A stretch of DNA of 54,051 nt from Aculops lycopersici (Eukaryota > Arthropoda > Arachnida > Trombidiformes > Eriophyidae): contig WNKI01000004.1 of assembly GCA_015350385.1 (NCBI GenBank), forward strand, positions 554,204 to 608,254, read 5' to 3'. Made by a program: the position numbers and the translations under genes. Positions within the stretch are counted from its first letter, which is position 1. Every line of letters begins with the position of its first letter. Below, in pieces: positions 1 through 9,816 of this stretch. The notes under the pieces were generated by a model. The model had not been told where the DNA came from and did not search any database. It saw only the letters and a program-made list of their open reading frames with translations.

Positions 1-1761
1 GAACGACCAGAGGACTCTCGGACCCAGAAAATCTCACAGAGACCAGAATTTTAGGCAGTCTGGCAACTCAAAACAGTACAAAAATCGAAGAATCGTCTTC
101 GACCCAAAATTGGGCGTGTCAGCGCAGCGTCGCACAACACAAATCAATGTAAACTAAATCAGTATAAAACCATGTAACTAACCGAAAATAAAGTTAGTTG
201 TATTCTCGAATTTGTAGAAGCAACACGAAAAAGATTCTCCGCCTCCGCCTCAAACTTAATTTCCCCATTTCTCTAACAAATACAGTGAAAATGCTAGCCA
301 GAGGTACCAAAAAGCTCGGTCCGATCTTTGAAATCACTTGATCGATCATTTTCGCTGATGTAATTTTATCTGTCTTGTTCGTTAATGATTCCATCGCCAT
401 TTTGGCTTGATTTATGCTCTCATGTTTGATGAGACTGGTCATGAGATCTACAATAAGAGAGATTGTTACAGTCACTTATTCTAGACTTTGATTTTGAGGT
501 TTATTTATGCTGAAAAAAGGGATCCGACCACTTTTATACTGCTGATTGGCGCTTATCTACTACGCGCCGCTTGAAACCCGGCATCTTCGGTAGCCGGCGC
601 GTGTTAGATGAAAGGGAGAGATATAGTGGGACAACTGTACACTTATTCTTCTATCTTTCAACTGTACTTTTTATTCGTTCCGCGTCTACTTATATACTCA
701 AACTTCCTCCGCTTTCACTTCCTCTTTCGCTCACTTTCACTCTCACTATCACTCTCAAAACCTCTACAAAACGAGTCTCAAATCCTGCTCATCAACAGGA
801 TGAGCAGCTAATCACATTTGGCTGTCGATCTCAGAATTAAATGATTGCCGGAGATCGAGCTTGCCAAGTGTCTTGTCACGTGAGCGATACGGTGATTTAC
901 CTGTGCAATATGTGTGCGTGTGTATATGTGTGTGCGTATACAGGTATGCCAGCAATGACTGCAACTCAACAGCTTTTCGTACGAATTTTGGGATTTTCTT
1001 CCGCACAGTTGTCTGCGCCTATCAACTGAGGGGAACAGAGAAGAAATTTTGAAGATTGAGTCAGTAGTTTGTGCAATACAACGAGAATTCTGAGCTTCTA
1101 TGGGGATTTAACACAGACTTTTCCCATAGAGTGACACGGTTGCACAGATTGGTACCTACGCGAGGGGTCGTTTTAACACGGCGCCTATGAGAAAACCCTA
1201 TTTTCTGTATCGAGAGCTAGAAGCAGGAAAGTTGGGCGAATTTGATGTGCTTTCCAGGTCTTTACATAGGAACTGAAAACTTGGATTTGAGACTAAAACG
1301 AAGGCGATAGCACAAATTTTTCTACCCGAGTTGCAGTCATTTCCACCATACCTGTATGTATGTGTGTGTGTATATGTGTGTGTGTTTGCGCAATATGTGT
1401 GTGTGCAATATGTGTGAGCGCAATATGGGAGTAGTGCCAAGTAGTGCCAAGGCGCACTAACTGGCACTGCCTATCGAGATGTGCGTTGTGCCAAGTTGGC
1501 GCACATCTGACACGCGCTAGAATAAGGCGGCAAAAACGCATTCTAATAACTCAGCGCTTTTGTTGTCCTGTCTTGGCGCGATGTTCGCCGCCGACGGCGC
1601 GGGAAATTTTGAAGCAATTATAATATCTAGCTGTAACGCGTGAACAACGCTTCCGTTGTAAGCGGGGTGGCGCGGCCACGCTGTTGTAGTATGTTGAGAG
1701 TGGAGTGCGCGTAATATAAATAGCAGGGTTTTACCCATTAGTAGTTGCGAAGTAACTGATC
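1..1761. other. non-coding left edge
   Basis: No gene is supported here. A canonical AATAAA lies at 187-192 on the + strand and could be the 3' end of a gene outside the window. The open frames seen are short, begin at non-ATG codons or run through GT repeats. A short hairpin (9-bp arms AGATGTGCG/CGCACATCT, about 1475-1508) sits near tandem GTGCCAAG-type motifs. An inverted pair of GT-rich repeats is listed separately. Confidence 0.5.
910..1392. repeat. inverted pair of GT microsatellites with shared flanks
   Basis: Two GT-rich runs (about 910-940 on +, about 1357-1392) are arranged head to head. Their inner flanks match as inverted copies: 939-967 reads TACAGGTATG, then a variable 5-base stretch, then AATGACTGCAACTC, and 1328-1355 carries the same on the other strand. 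This produces similar short open frames on opposite strands, which are repeat artefacts rather than genes. It may be the edge of an old interspersed repeat or an inverted duplication. Confidence 0.55.
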
Positions 1762-1763
1762 TA

Positions 1764-2593
1764 ACAATGGAAACCTCATTTCCTGTGACATCGAAAATTA
1801 TACATGTCATACATCAATCGATAGGTCTCAATTAGTTGATTCAATATATCCTAGCTAAACACTCAACTTATTCCTCGTTTTCGAGAAATTCAAAAAAATC
1901 CTTTTATTCTACCTATCTACATAGATAGAGTCGGCATAATAGTGTAAGAATGCATGTTTTTATTCTTACTCTGAATCCGCAAACGAGTACGCTTTTCTCC
2001 AGAATGCGAGATAATTCTCTTGTTTGATATCTCATATGTGATAGCTGATTGGTCTATATTGAAAATGGTATTCGGGCGGAAATTGATCCTAAGTCAAGTT
2101 TCTGTAAGTATCTCGGAAAGCTGCGATAGCTTCACGTGTTTGCCTCTCCTTCCGCCTTTGAGCATCCGAGACATATTCGACGACTGCTCTCGATGAGAAT
2201 CCATATTTCTTCTTGAAGGATGTCAACCAATTTTGTGACGCTTTAAATTGAGTGAAATCAATTTCCGAGGCACGACGCTTGGCACGCCCACTTCCCACTG
2301 CGCGGTTTGGCGCGCGGGACTTTTTCATATATATAACACAACTGAATAAACTTCACTTGCATTTGCGAGTACTGCATTTCAATACACACACAGGTCTAAT
2401 GCCGGAAATGCACACAGCACCTGAAAATGACCATGAATGACCAGAATCCGCGCGAAATTCGAAAATGAAATTTGAGATTTTTTTGTCGAAGTCGAGTGAT
2501 CGAAGGGTCGATCCCTACTATTTAGAGGGTGCCAAAGACGACGGTGAGGTTATTTTGCAAATATCGATGTCACAGCAATGAGGTTTCCATTGT
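1764..2593 (-). mobile_element. pogo/Tigger-like DNA transposon remnant with TIRs and TA target duplication
   Basis: An 830-bp element is bounded by about 30-bp terminal inverted repeats, left 1764-1794 and right 2564-2593. The two ends start ACAATGGAAACCTCATT and differ by one small indel before a shared CTGTGACATCGA. A TA dinucleotide flanks each end (1762-1763 and 2594-2595), the target duplication expected for the Tc1/mariner/pogo superfamily. The interior carries a broken transposase on the minus strand with a CENP-B-type helix-turn-helix and part of the DDE region. It is a non-autonomous, internally deleted copy. TIR and TSD are read directly; the family comes from the protein motifs. 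Confidence 0.85.
1917..2328 (-). pseudogene. broken pogo/Tigger-type transposase fragment
   Basis: Reading from 2328, the first part (stop at 2089-2091) encodes a basic stretch followed by a CENP-B/Tc5-type helix-turn-helix with the family pattern F-x-AS-x-x-WL-x-x-F-x-x-x-x-G. After a frame change, 2066-1917 encodes the start of the DDE catalytic domain: a DQS motif (IFNIDQSAITYE), a GEKRTR segment and MHSYTIMPTLSM, matching the conserved THSYTIMPT block of this transposase group. A TAG then ends the frame and the rest of the catalytic domain is missing. Frameshift, premature stop and truncation make it non-functional. Confidence 0.85.
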
Positions 2594-2595
2594 TA

Positions 2596-4742
2596 GTGAC
2601 GTTGCGTTAGATCCTTGGTGCAAGTGTGAGTGGAGACCAGAGAAGTAGAGGCAGGAGCTCTAGAATTACTGATGGATCTCCGTCGAAGTCGGGGACGAGA
2701 GGCTACAAGGAGGCTCGAGAATTGCAACGGACAGGTTGGAGACCCCGTATTCTAGGAAGAGGTCGGGGTAGAGGACGCATCACTGGGTCTCGCAACGAAC
2801 GAGAGTGTTGATGTCCAAACTCTTCCAAAATTACAGAGACCGACGCTATCTCAAAAATTACAGTATCATATTATCACTCATTTCCTACATCAATAAAGAT
2901 TAAGATATGCCACTCTATATTTGGTTTGTTTGTTTACATTCATCTCAATGTTCACAATGCCAGTCCGCTCGTAAGACTCGAAGTCCGTGAGACACGCCTC
3001 TTCGCCGGTCGAGTGGGAGCGGGAAATCGATGTAAAGAACGCCCATTTTTGACGATCGTCAAAAGCCCTTCGTTTACAGAATGAGTACATTTTTTCAGGT
3101 TTTTTACACGATTTCTTTACTGTGTTAATTTCGTTTACATTACATTTACTCCTACCCTACCCACCACCCTAGCCACGTGGTGTGTACGAAGCTCGCGTTT
3201 CGAGCATCTCCCCAAAATACCTCATTTCTCGATCGTTTTGAAGCTCGATAAATGGCCGGAAGTGTTTTCTCATTTGCGGATGCGACCACATGTTTACAGA
3301 GGCTAAAATTTTGGCACGCGTTCAATGTATAATCTTTTAGCTCATTGAATGTCGCTGATGTTGTTCTTAGATGAGATAATCAATACAAGAGCCTCAGAGC
3401 AACCGAGACTTACAAGCTTGTAAAGCTAACCCTCCCAAGTTTTTAACTTCAACGTCTCGCTAAAGTTATAGGCAAAAAGAGGAGTAAAAGATGGAGCTGA
3501 AGCTCGTGCAAATTGCCCATTAGAGATTAAAGTTATTATTCATAGAGTAAGCAGTAAAAATCCCGCTAGATTTGTGGCACCTGGAGGTTTACATCAAATT
3601 AGCTTGCGGTAAATTGAGACACCCGATTGTTTTGATCGATTCAATTTCATTCGGTGTCATGTCTTGTCGAGAAATAACAACAACAATAGACGTAATCGTC
3701 GTAGCGCACTGAGTTGTATTTGGTTGCACAATATTTCATTGGGGCTTTGCTACATGATGAATCGTCGTCGTCGTCGTCTGGTTGCTGGGGAGGCAAGCTA
3801 AAAAGTGGTACTCTTATGCACGTGCAAATCTTGGCTCTCGTTCAAGAAAATTAATAACCCGTCTACGAGTTCAATCGCCTGGATAATAGATATCCTAAAC
3901 CCTCGGGCTCACAATAGGTATTGGAGGTGGTGGTAGTATTAGTAACAGGTGGTGCTAAGCTGGTGAGTTTACCTGCGACACGCGTCTAAACCGCGACCAG
4001 TGCACAGGGAGTTCAAATCACGCAATAACCTGTTTTGAGTTGCTCGCTCGTGGTGTTGCTCTAGTGTAAACCAACTTAAAACTTGAGCTTTCCAACTTAA
4101 GCTTTAGTTAGCTTCTTAATGTGAGGTGAAATCAACCGGCTCCTTCGGCGGCTCATTCATTAGTTACCTGTAAACTGTTTGGTAGCGCGAGCAAGCTGGC
4201 GAGCAGTAGATAAGATTGCAAAATAGGAGCTGCGGAAGGCAGGGCAGGGTGGGGAGGGCGAGACTCACGCGCATTCGGTTCGTCTGCAACTTGTTACCGG
4301 CGTTGCGCAACTTACGTAAGGTTATTTGCCTCAAAAATTCCAACTCCCCCCGTGCCCGAGGTGTTCTACCCCTTGTTCTCGCATGCAAATTCTTTTTACC
4401 CGCTCTCACCTCTAGAAATATTTGTTGTTTAGTCAGCTTGGAGATTGTTACATACCTTTTGAAGGCTTCCTCGAGTTTGAAACCATCGAAAGGTATCACA
4501 GGGGAGACTTCCTTCCCATGAGTCTCCACCACCTCCTCCTCCTACCACACTCTTGATCAGCTTACCTGTAAGCGCCCACCTCGAACTTCCTACTTGGGAC
4601 TTTTTATCATGAGAATAGATCTGCGCACCGGAACTTGCGCGCAACCCATAGCCACAAGCGCAGCACCACCACCAACAGGTGCGCCTCAAGATCAAATTTC
4701 TCCCAACACTTAGTCTCCTGGTCACATTTCTACCTCCAACTT
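2596..4742. other. non-coding stretch with a possible 3' terminal exon
   Basis: No recognised gene. Just right of the transposon, 2602-2811 (+) is open and encodes an Arg/Gly-rich 70-residue tail (RGRGRGR near its end). It is preceded by an acceptor-like TTGCGTTAG and followed by AATAAA at 2892-2897, so it could be the last exon of a + strand gene; nothing else supports that. From 2900 to 4742 I see only short overlapping frames on both strands, CGT-rich runs near 3765 and no family signature. Confidence 0.4.
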
Positions 4743-4749
4743 TCATCAT

Positions 4750-4785
4750 TATAAAACTAGCAACTCAACAAGTAGGATCAATTCC
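4750..4785 (+). promoter_or_regulatory. TATA box and initiator of the cuticle-type gene
   Basis: TATAAAA lies at 4750-4756. About 28-30 bases downstream, GATCAATTCC (around 4777-4786) resembles the arthropod initiator TCAKTY. The spacing to the ATG at 4843 leaves a 5' UTR of about 60 bases. A TATA/Inr promoter is typical of highly expressed, stage-regulated cuticle genes. Confidence 0.6.
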
Positions 4786-4842
4786 GAAACTTCTTCTAAA
4801 TATCAAACCTAGACAAATCCCCAGCCAACAAACACACCAATC

Positions 4843-5454
4843 ATGAAGTCAATCATCTCGCTCGTTTGCCTGTTGGCTGTTGCCTGTGCCGTTGCCGAGG
4901 CTCGTCCAAAGCGAAGCATCGTCTACACCAACTCAGCTCAATACGTCGCCGCCGCCGCCCCAGTTGTTGCCAGCGTTCCAGTTGTCCAAACTCACCAGGT
5001 TGTCCACTCGCATCCAACTTCAGTGGTAAGTATTCCAATCTATTGCGACGGTGATGTTACCTGCTCGTTCAACTTGATTAAATTGGCTAATTTATTAACT
5101 CTACATTTAATTGAATCCAAAAAAACTATCACCACACAACAACAGGTCAAGACTGAGCAGGTGAGATCCGGCGACCACGCCAGCTACTCTTACTCAAGCG
5201 AAGTTAGACAGGAGCCACATGCTCACACCGTTCAAACTCACGTCGCTTCCGCTCCAGTTGTCGCCACCGCAGCCGTTGCCGCGGCCGCCCCAGTTGTCGC
5301 CACCACCAGCCACGTTACCCATGCTGCGCACGTTGCCGCCGTTCCAACCTACTCAGCCTACGGCTACTACCCAAGCTACGCCTACTCGTCGGCCTACAGC
5401 TATCCATACTCGTACGCCTACTCGCCATACAACTACATCATTGGCAAGAAGTAA
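4843..5454 (+). CDS. cuticle-type secreted structural protein (two exons)
   Basis: The ATG at 4843 opens a clear signal peptide (MKSIISLVCLLAVACAVAEA) followed by a basic RPKR site. A GTAAGT donor at 5026 and an AACAG acceptor ending at 5145 define a 120-bp intron, giving exons 4843-5025 and 5146-5454 and a 163-residue product. The intron is a multiple of three and has no stop, so the unspliced frame would give 203 residues; splicing is favoured because the intron reads as unrelated sequence. The mature protein has AAPV-type repeats, a His/Thr-rich middle and a Tyr/Ser-rich C-terminus (repeated YS, YY, YP). This is typical of low-complexity arthropod cuticular proteins that lack a Rebers-Riddiford chitin-binding domain. 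A role in the exoskeleton is inferred from composition only. Confidence 0.75.
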   Translation: MKSIISLVCLLAVACAVAEARPKRSIVYTNSAQYVAAAAPVVASVPVVQTHQVVHSHPTSVVSIPIYCDGDVTCSFNLIKLANLLTLHLIESKKTITTQQQVKTEQVRSGDHASYSYSSEVRQEPHAHTVQTHVASAPVVATAAVAAAAPVVATTSHVTHAAHVAAVPTYSAYGYYPSYAYSSAYSYPYSYAYSPYNYIIGKK

Positions 5455-5908
5455 GCGAGCCTAGTGAGAGGAATGTTCAAGTGGATGAAGGATTGGAGCG
5501 GAAGGAGCAATTGATCAGGAGACTTGGATAGTTTACACCGGAAGTCGCTACTTTTTACCTTTAATTTTTTATCCAAACGCACAAACTTTTTGGCAAGGTC
5601 GAGGATCGATTGTGTAATCTCTATACAAGATAATGCAATTGTATCCTTAACTTAACAAATGAAACAAACACGTACACCACACTTTACAACAACAAACAGA
5701 TTATGATGACGACATAAAGATCAAATAAATAACTTTTCCCATTAACTGTCGATCACAATCAATGATGATGATGATGATGATGACGATGGAAGAAATAACC
5801 GATGACCACTTGGCGTTGCGCTGATGCAGTGTGACGTTGGGGTTAGGCACTAAATTATTGTTTGTAAATGACAATCATATATCCATATCTTTATATCTAT
5901 GTATATAT
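5455..5908. other. convergent intergenic region with an (ATG)n run
   Basis: 3' UTR and spacer between the cuticle-type gene (+) and the BOD1/Shg1-domain gene (-). It contains a short ATG/GAT microsatellite at about 5761-5786. No gene is seen. Confidence 0.6.
5724..5729 (+). promoter_or_regulatory. polyadenylation signal of the cuticle-type gene
   Basis: AATAAA about 270 bases after the stop codon at 5454, followed by a T-rich stretch. It is the first canonical hexamer downstream. Confidence 0.5.
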
Positions 5909-7426
5909 CTAAGTGAAACAATACTCCAACATCCTGAGCCTCTCGCTGCTGGTCATATGAGGTTTGACGTTTGTGGGCTGAAGGATCGCCTCAATCATCA
6001 TTGAGGTTTTCATAATTTTCTCATCCCCTCTTTGTCTCGGTTGCTTTCTGATGGAACTCGAATCAATTTCTCCATCTTCCCTATCAGCTCTTCTTTTGAG
6101 CGGAAGCGGAGGGCTTTGGATCACTTGTTGCCTTTGCTCCAAGTCTGTGTCCTCCGTGTCTTTCAGTGAATGTTTAATTTCTGAGTGGTTCAAAGAGGAA
6201 CTATCATTGAATACTAAGACGCGCGTAGGTTTTGCACGCGCCGCAGTTTCCTCCTCGTGGTCATCTCGGGCATTGCAAATCTCTTTCTCACCTGAAGCGA
6301 CGACAACAGGTGTCGTGACAGGTGGCAAGCTCGACATCGCATCTGAGTGGGAGGAGGAGGGGAACGGAACAGGTGACCGCTTGTTGCTGCTCTCGGTACC
6401 ATCTGTTGCATTGTGCGTCATAGTTGTGGTTGTCGTCGTGGTCGTGTCTCTTGTTGTTGCGTTGACATTGTGAGAATTCTGTAAAAGGGTTGAGTTTGTG
6501 ACCACCACGGTTTCCCTGCTTTGAGGTTCAGTTGAGTCTAAATTGGCGCAGGAAGATGGTTGGTCATTTTGAGCTGTCATCTTGGGCGCCGACAGGTTGC
6601 AGTGGTATTGTTTTGTCAGGTAAATGCGCGCACAATTCGAGTAGACTACGCCGAATTGTTGCCTAGTCTCCAAAAAGGTTTTTCTAATGTACTCCCTCAA
6701 TCTGGAGGCCGAGTTTTTAAATAGACTCTCGTCGCCTAGTTGCTCGCGGAGTTTAGCGCGCGGTAAATTTAAATCAGCATTTGAACAAAATCTATCTATT
6801 TCTCTCTGAAACTCAAGCTCAATTCTCTTATACTTCTCACTTTTAGTTATCCTATCCAACACTTGCATTCGCATCTCATCAAATACGCCCATTTGCTTAG
6901 AGTAATCTAGAATTTCAGCGCCGATTTGTTTCAATTGCGCTTCGTTCAATCTAACCTCTTGCTTGTCATCTTGTAAATTTTCCCCACTTTCCTTTTGGAC
7001 GGGCTTCAATTTTTGGTTGTCTCTTGGCGTGAACTCAATCTTTTGCTTGGCTTCATGTGTCAATGTTGATTTAGAACTTCTTTGGTTGGATGTCTTGTTG
7101 TCGATAGTTTTGCTACGATTCTTGTAACCACCAGTAACACCGCAACTACTGCCGCCACTACTGCCACTACTACTATGACTGCCTCTTTTCCTCCGATGAA
7201 AGTGGCTATCGTAATGTCGCTTGCCTCTCGAATGGTGGCCTTCATGTCGTCGGCGCTTCGACGACGATAGGGCCATTTGTTTGCCAAGGCTGTTGCTTTT
7301 CTTGTAGCCACTGCCTTTGCAATGATCGGTTGCGTCGCGTCCAGATCTCGACTTTGGTCTTCGACTTTGGTCCATATCGCACCTGTTGCTACTAAATCGG
7401 CCTTGACCCTCCTTTTGGCTTGACAT
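5909..7426 (-). CDS. BOD1/COMPASS-Shg1 domain protein (BOD1L-like)
   Basis: A 505-residue single-exon frame. The first ATG is at 7426; the frame extends three codons upstream only through a TTG. The N-terminus (1-130) is Ser/Lys/Arg-rich with RR, KRRR and RRKR stretches, probably nuclear. Residues about 165-270 form the conserved part, with the pattern of the COMPASS Shg1/BOD1 family: a helix, then G-x-FD-x-x-R-x-x-x-L, then K-Y-K-R-I and a second helical block with an R-E-Y-I-R core. The C-terminus is Ser/Thr-rich and acidic with an RKQPRQRG patch. Shg1 is a subunit of yeast COMPASS, and BOD1/BOD1L in animals link to PP2A, the kinetochore, fork protection and SET1 complexes. Assignment rests on one domain recognised by eye; the function here is inferred. 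An acceptor-like CCCTTATTAG just upstream could end a 5' UTR intron. Confidence 0.6.
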   Translation of the reverse strand: MSSQKEGQGRFSSNRCDMDQSRRPKSRSGRDATDHCKGSGYKKSNSLGKQMALSSSKRRRHEGHHSRGKRHYDSHFHRRKRGSHSSSGSSGGSSCGVTGGYKNRSKTIDNKTSNQRSSKSTLTHEAKQKIEFTPRDNQKLKPVQKESGENLQDDKQEVRLNEAQLKQIGAEILDYSKQMGVFDEMRMQVLDRITKSEKYKRIELEFQREIDRFCSNADLNLPRAKLREQLGDESLFKNSASRLREYIRKTFLETRQQFGVVYSNCARIYLTKQYHCNLSAPKMTAQNDQPSSCANLDSTEPQSRETVVVTNSTLLQNSHNVNATTRDTTTTTTTTMTHNATDGTESSNKRSPVPFPSSSHSDAMSSLPPVTTPVVVASGEKEICNARDDHEEETAARAKPTRVLVFNDSSSLNHSEIKHSLKDTEDTDLEQRQQVIQSPPLPLKRRADREDGEIDSSSIRKQPRQRGDEKIMKTSMMIEAILQPTNVKPHMTSSERLRMLEYCFT

Positions 7427-9816
7427 TGAATTCAAGTTCCCGATCTAATAAGGGAGAATCTAATTCTAAATTTAATATCACTAACACAAATTAGAAAGAG
7501 CCGAGACCTTTGCTCTCTTGGGCCGCTGTGAGTTAGCCGTCAATGGAAAATATCGAATGCCTTCCATGACGCCAAGTTGGCCTTCGAATTTTGTTTGTTT
7601 GTGTCTTCTGTTGCTGCCTTTTGGCAAGCGAGCAAATTAAAATAGATATTCCATTTGCAAGTTGTATTTGCAAGTGAAATTGTGTCCATTTTAGACGGAT
7701 GAAAATAGCGATAGTCTTCTCTTGCCATTGAGCGAGAGTAACAAGCAGACAAATAGACAGACAGATAGATGGAAGGGAAGATAGCGCACGTTGAGGCAAC
7801 AGGTTACCTATGAGGCTGCGGCTGCGTTGGCGGCGACGGCGACGGCAGTAGCCGCTGCGGCCGACGCCGCCAATGAGAGCGATCAAAATAAGCCCACTTC
7901 TATGGCGACGCTAGCATTTGTTTCGTCGCCAACTCAACTGCAGTCATGAAGGGCGTCAATCTTTTTGCTAGAACATTGAATGGTAAGCTAGTTAAACTGT
8001 TGCAGTAGAAAGTTCCGCAAGCATGAAGGAGAGAGATACATACGAACTGCACAAGAACCACTTGTTAACTCGCGAGCACAAAGCAGAGGAGAGCTGTCTA
8101 TGTTTGAGCGATGAGGCTCAAATAGGTAGTGTGTGAGTCAATTTGAGTCTCTCACTAGTCAGTCACACAGTTAACACTGACAGCTCATCAAGCAAATGAG
8201 AGTGAGAGAGAGAGAGAGCGTGTGTGTGTTTTACATTTGAGTCCAATGCAAATGCCACCCCGCCACTGCAATGATTGTTCACACAAAAATCAACAAGCTG
8301 CTGCTCCAGTTGCTGGCGCTGCAGTTGGAGCGCGCTGCTATGGCTAACTGGCAGCAAGCTTTGGGAGTTGGATAGCTATCTAGCTTGCCGGCTCCACCAA
8401 GCACCTGTGAGCGCTGCGCGACAATTAATCCGCGACAACGTCGTGTCCCATCGCTAGCGCTTCAAACATAAGTTTTCGCCCATTCAAGTTGAACGAAAAA
8501 TTTGAACCTCTCTCGTAGGTGAGCCTCATTGTGTTGGGCAATCTTTTGTTTGATCTCCAGAAATTCGACTACTTTTATCCGGTTGGCCTCTGAGGCCAAT
8601 CTCAGTATAAATTGGCGGCGGTAGCGGCGGCGACGGTTACAGAAGCAGCTGATCAGACTGATTCTAAGTGCGAACTCGACTAGGGACATTTTGTTTGCTC
8701 TTCTTACGTAAGTAAACAAACCGTACGAGTGATTTATTGTCTCCAGTTTCGCGGCGCTTGACCGACCGCAAAATCCAACAATAGTGTTATTGTTGCGCTT
8801 CTTCTTTCTGTCAGTTATAGTTGTGCATGGTGTTCTTATTGACCTTTAGGTTGGTACACAGTTTGTGAGTGATAATAATAATGCAAATAGACTAAACTTC
8901 CTCGATTTCATCTGGACTCTGAGGGGTGAAATTTTGGTTTTAGCTTCATCTCGCAATTAGAATCGCAAATCTGTGTAGTTTTCTATCTATACGTCGAATT
9001 GCAAATTTAACCAAAACTTTGCGAGATTCAGACAGTTTACTTTTATTTAGTTCAGTTTCCCTTGGTGGCCTCTAAATTTGGTTTGCAGCATTACTGCTGC
9101 AAACTAAACCATGACTGCGATCCTGATGCTCATTTAAATTTATCGCAAGTGAGTGCGATTGTGACGCCAACAATTCAAGAGTGTAAATCATATTTAAAAT
9201 TCTGTTGAGAACGATGGAAAGAGACGAAACAAGATGCGCAAGTAACTTGAACTCAAATCCACTAATCGGGTAATTGATTTCCTCAGGTGTAGTCGCTTTT
9301 TGTTTTCAACAAAGCGACTCATAATTCACGAGGTTTTTATTTTGCATTTTTCTGGCCACCAAGCGGCGCGCGCGATGCGCTTTTGAGATGCTCATCATGG
9401 TTAGACAACTCGCAGTGCGCATGTCTATGCAATCTGCTAGTTTACGTAAACGTTGGGTCTATTTCTCCGTCGGGGATGTGAAACTTTGCATTGGTCAGTT
9501 CAGTTTTGGCGTATTTCATAATGTTATTTCCTTGATTTTCAAAGCGCATTGTTGAGAGTAAGATTTGCAAGTTTTTTCTCGAAGCAACAATGACAAAACA
9601 AAAAAGGGCAAAGAAAATCTACCTGCACAACTAAGCACCCAAGCGAGATTTTACATTCAATCTGTCGAACAAAAGAACCCAATCGTTTTCTGCGAGTTTT
9701 CTGTTATGATGATTAGAACAATAGTAAAGAGAAGAGGAGTAGAGAAGGAGATGAAGTGCAGTGAGAAACTTGCGGTACCACGAACAATCAAAATCAAGTG
9801 GCCGGTAGAAAATAAA
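7427..9816. other. divergent 5' region between the BOD1-like and beat-like genes
   Basis: About 2.4 kb separates the two start codons. It holds a GA run (8201-8218) followed by GT, and an ATG-initiated minus-strand frame of 75 codons (8462-8689) that matches no family I know. I see no other coding signature. Promoters and 5' UTRs of both genes should lie here; no TATA box stands out. Confidence 0.45.

Noticed and set aside
194..475. 93-codon minus-strand frame at the left edge
   Set aside because: It begins at GTG right after a stop, lacks any motif I know and overlaps the AATAAA of a possible + strand transcript.
571..1052. Overlapping + strand frames through the GT repeat
   Set aside because: Frames run through simple sequence and CT-rich DNA; the repeated residues come from the inverted GT repeat, not from a shared protein domain.
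4164..4749. Frames of 100-122 codons on both strands before the cuticle-type gene
   Set aside because: Both strands are equally open, there is no signature, and the region contains the cuticle gene promoter.
6051..6473. 140-codon + frame
   Set aside because: Antisense shadow of the Ser/Thr-rich tail of the BOD1-like gene.
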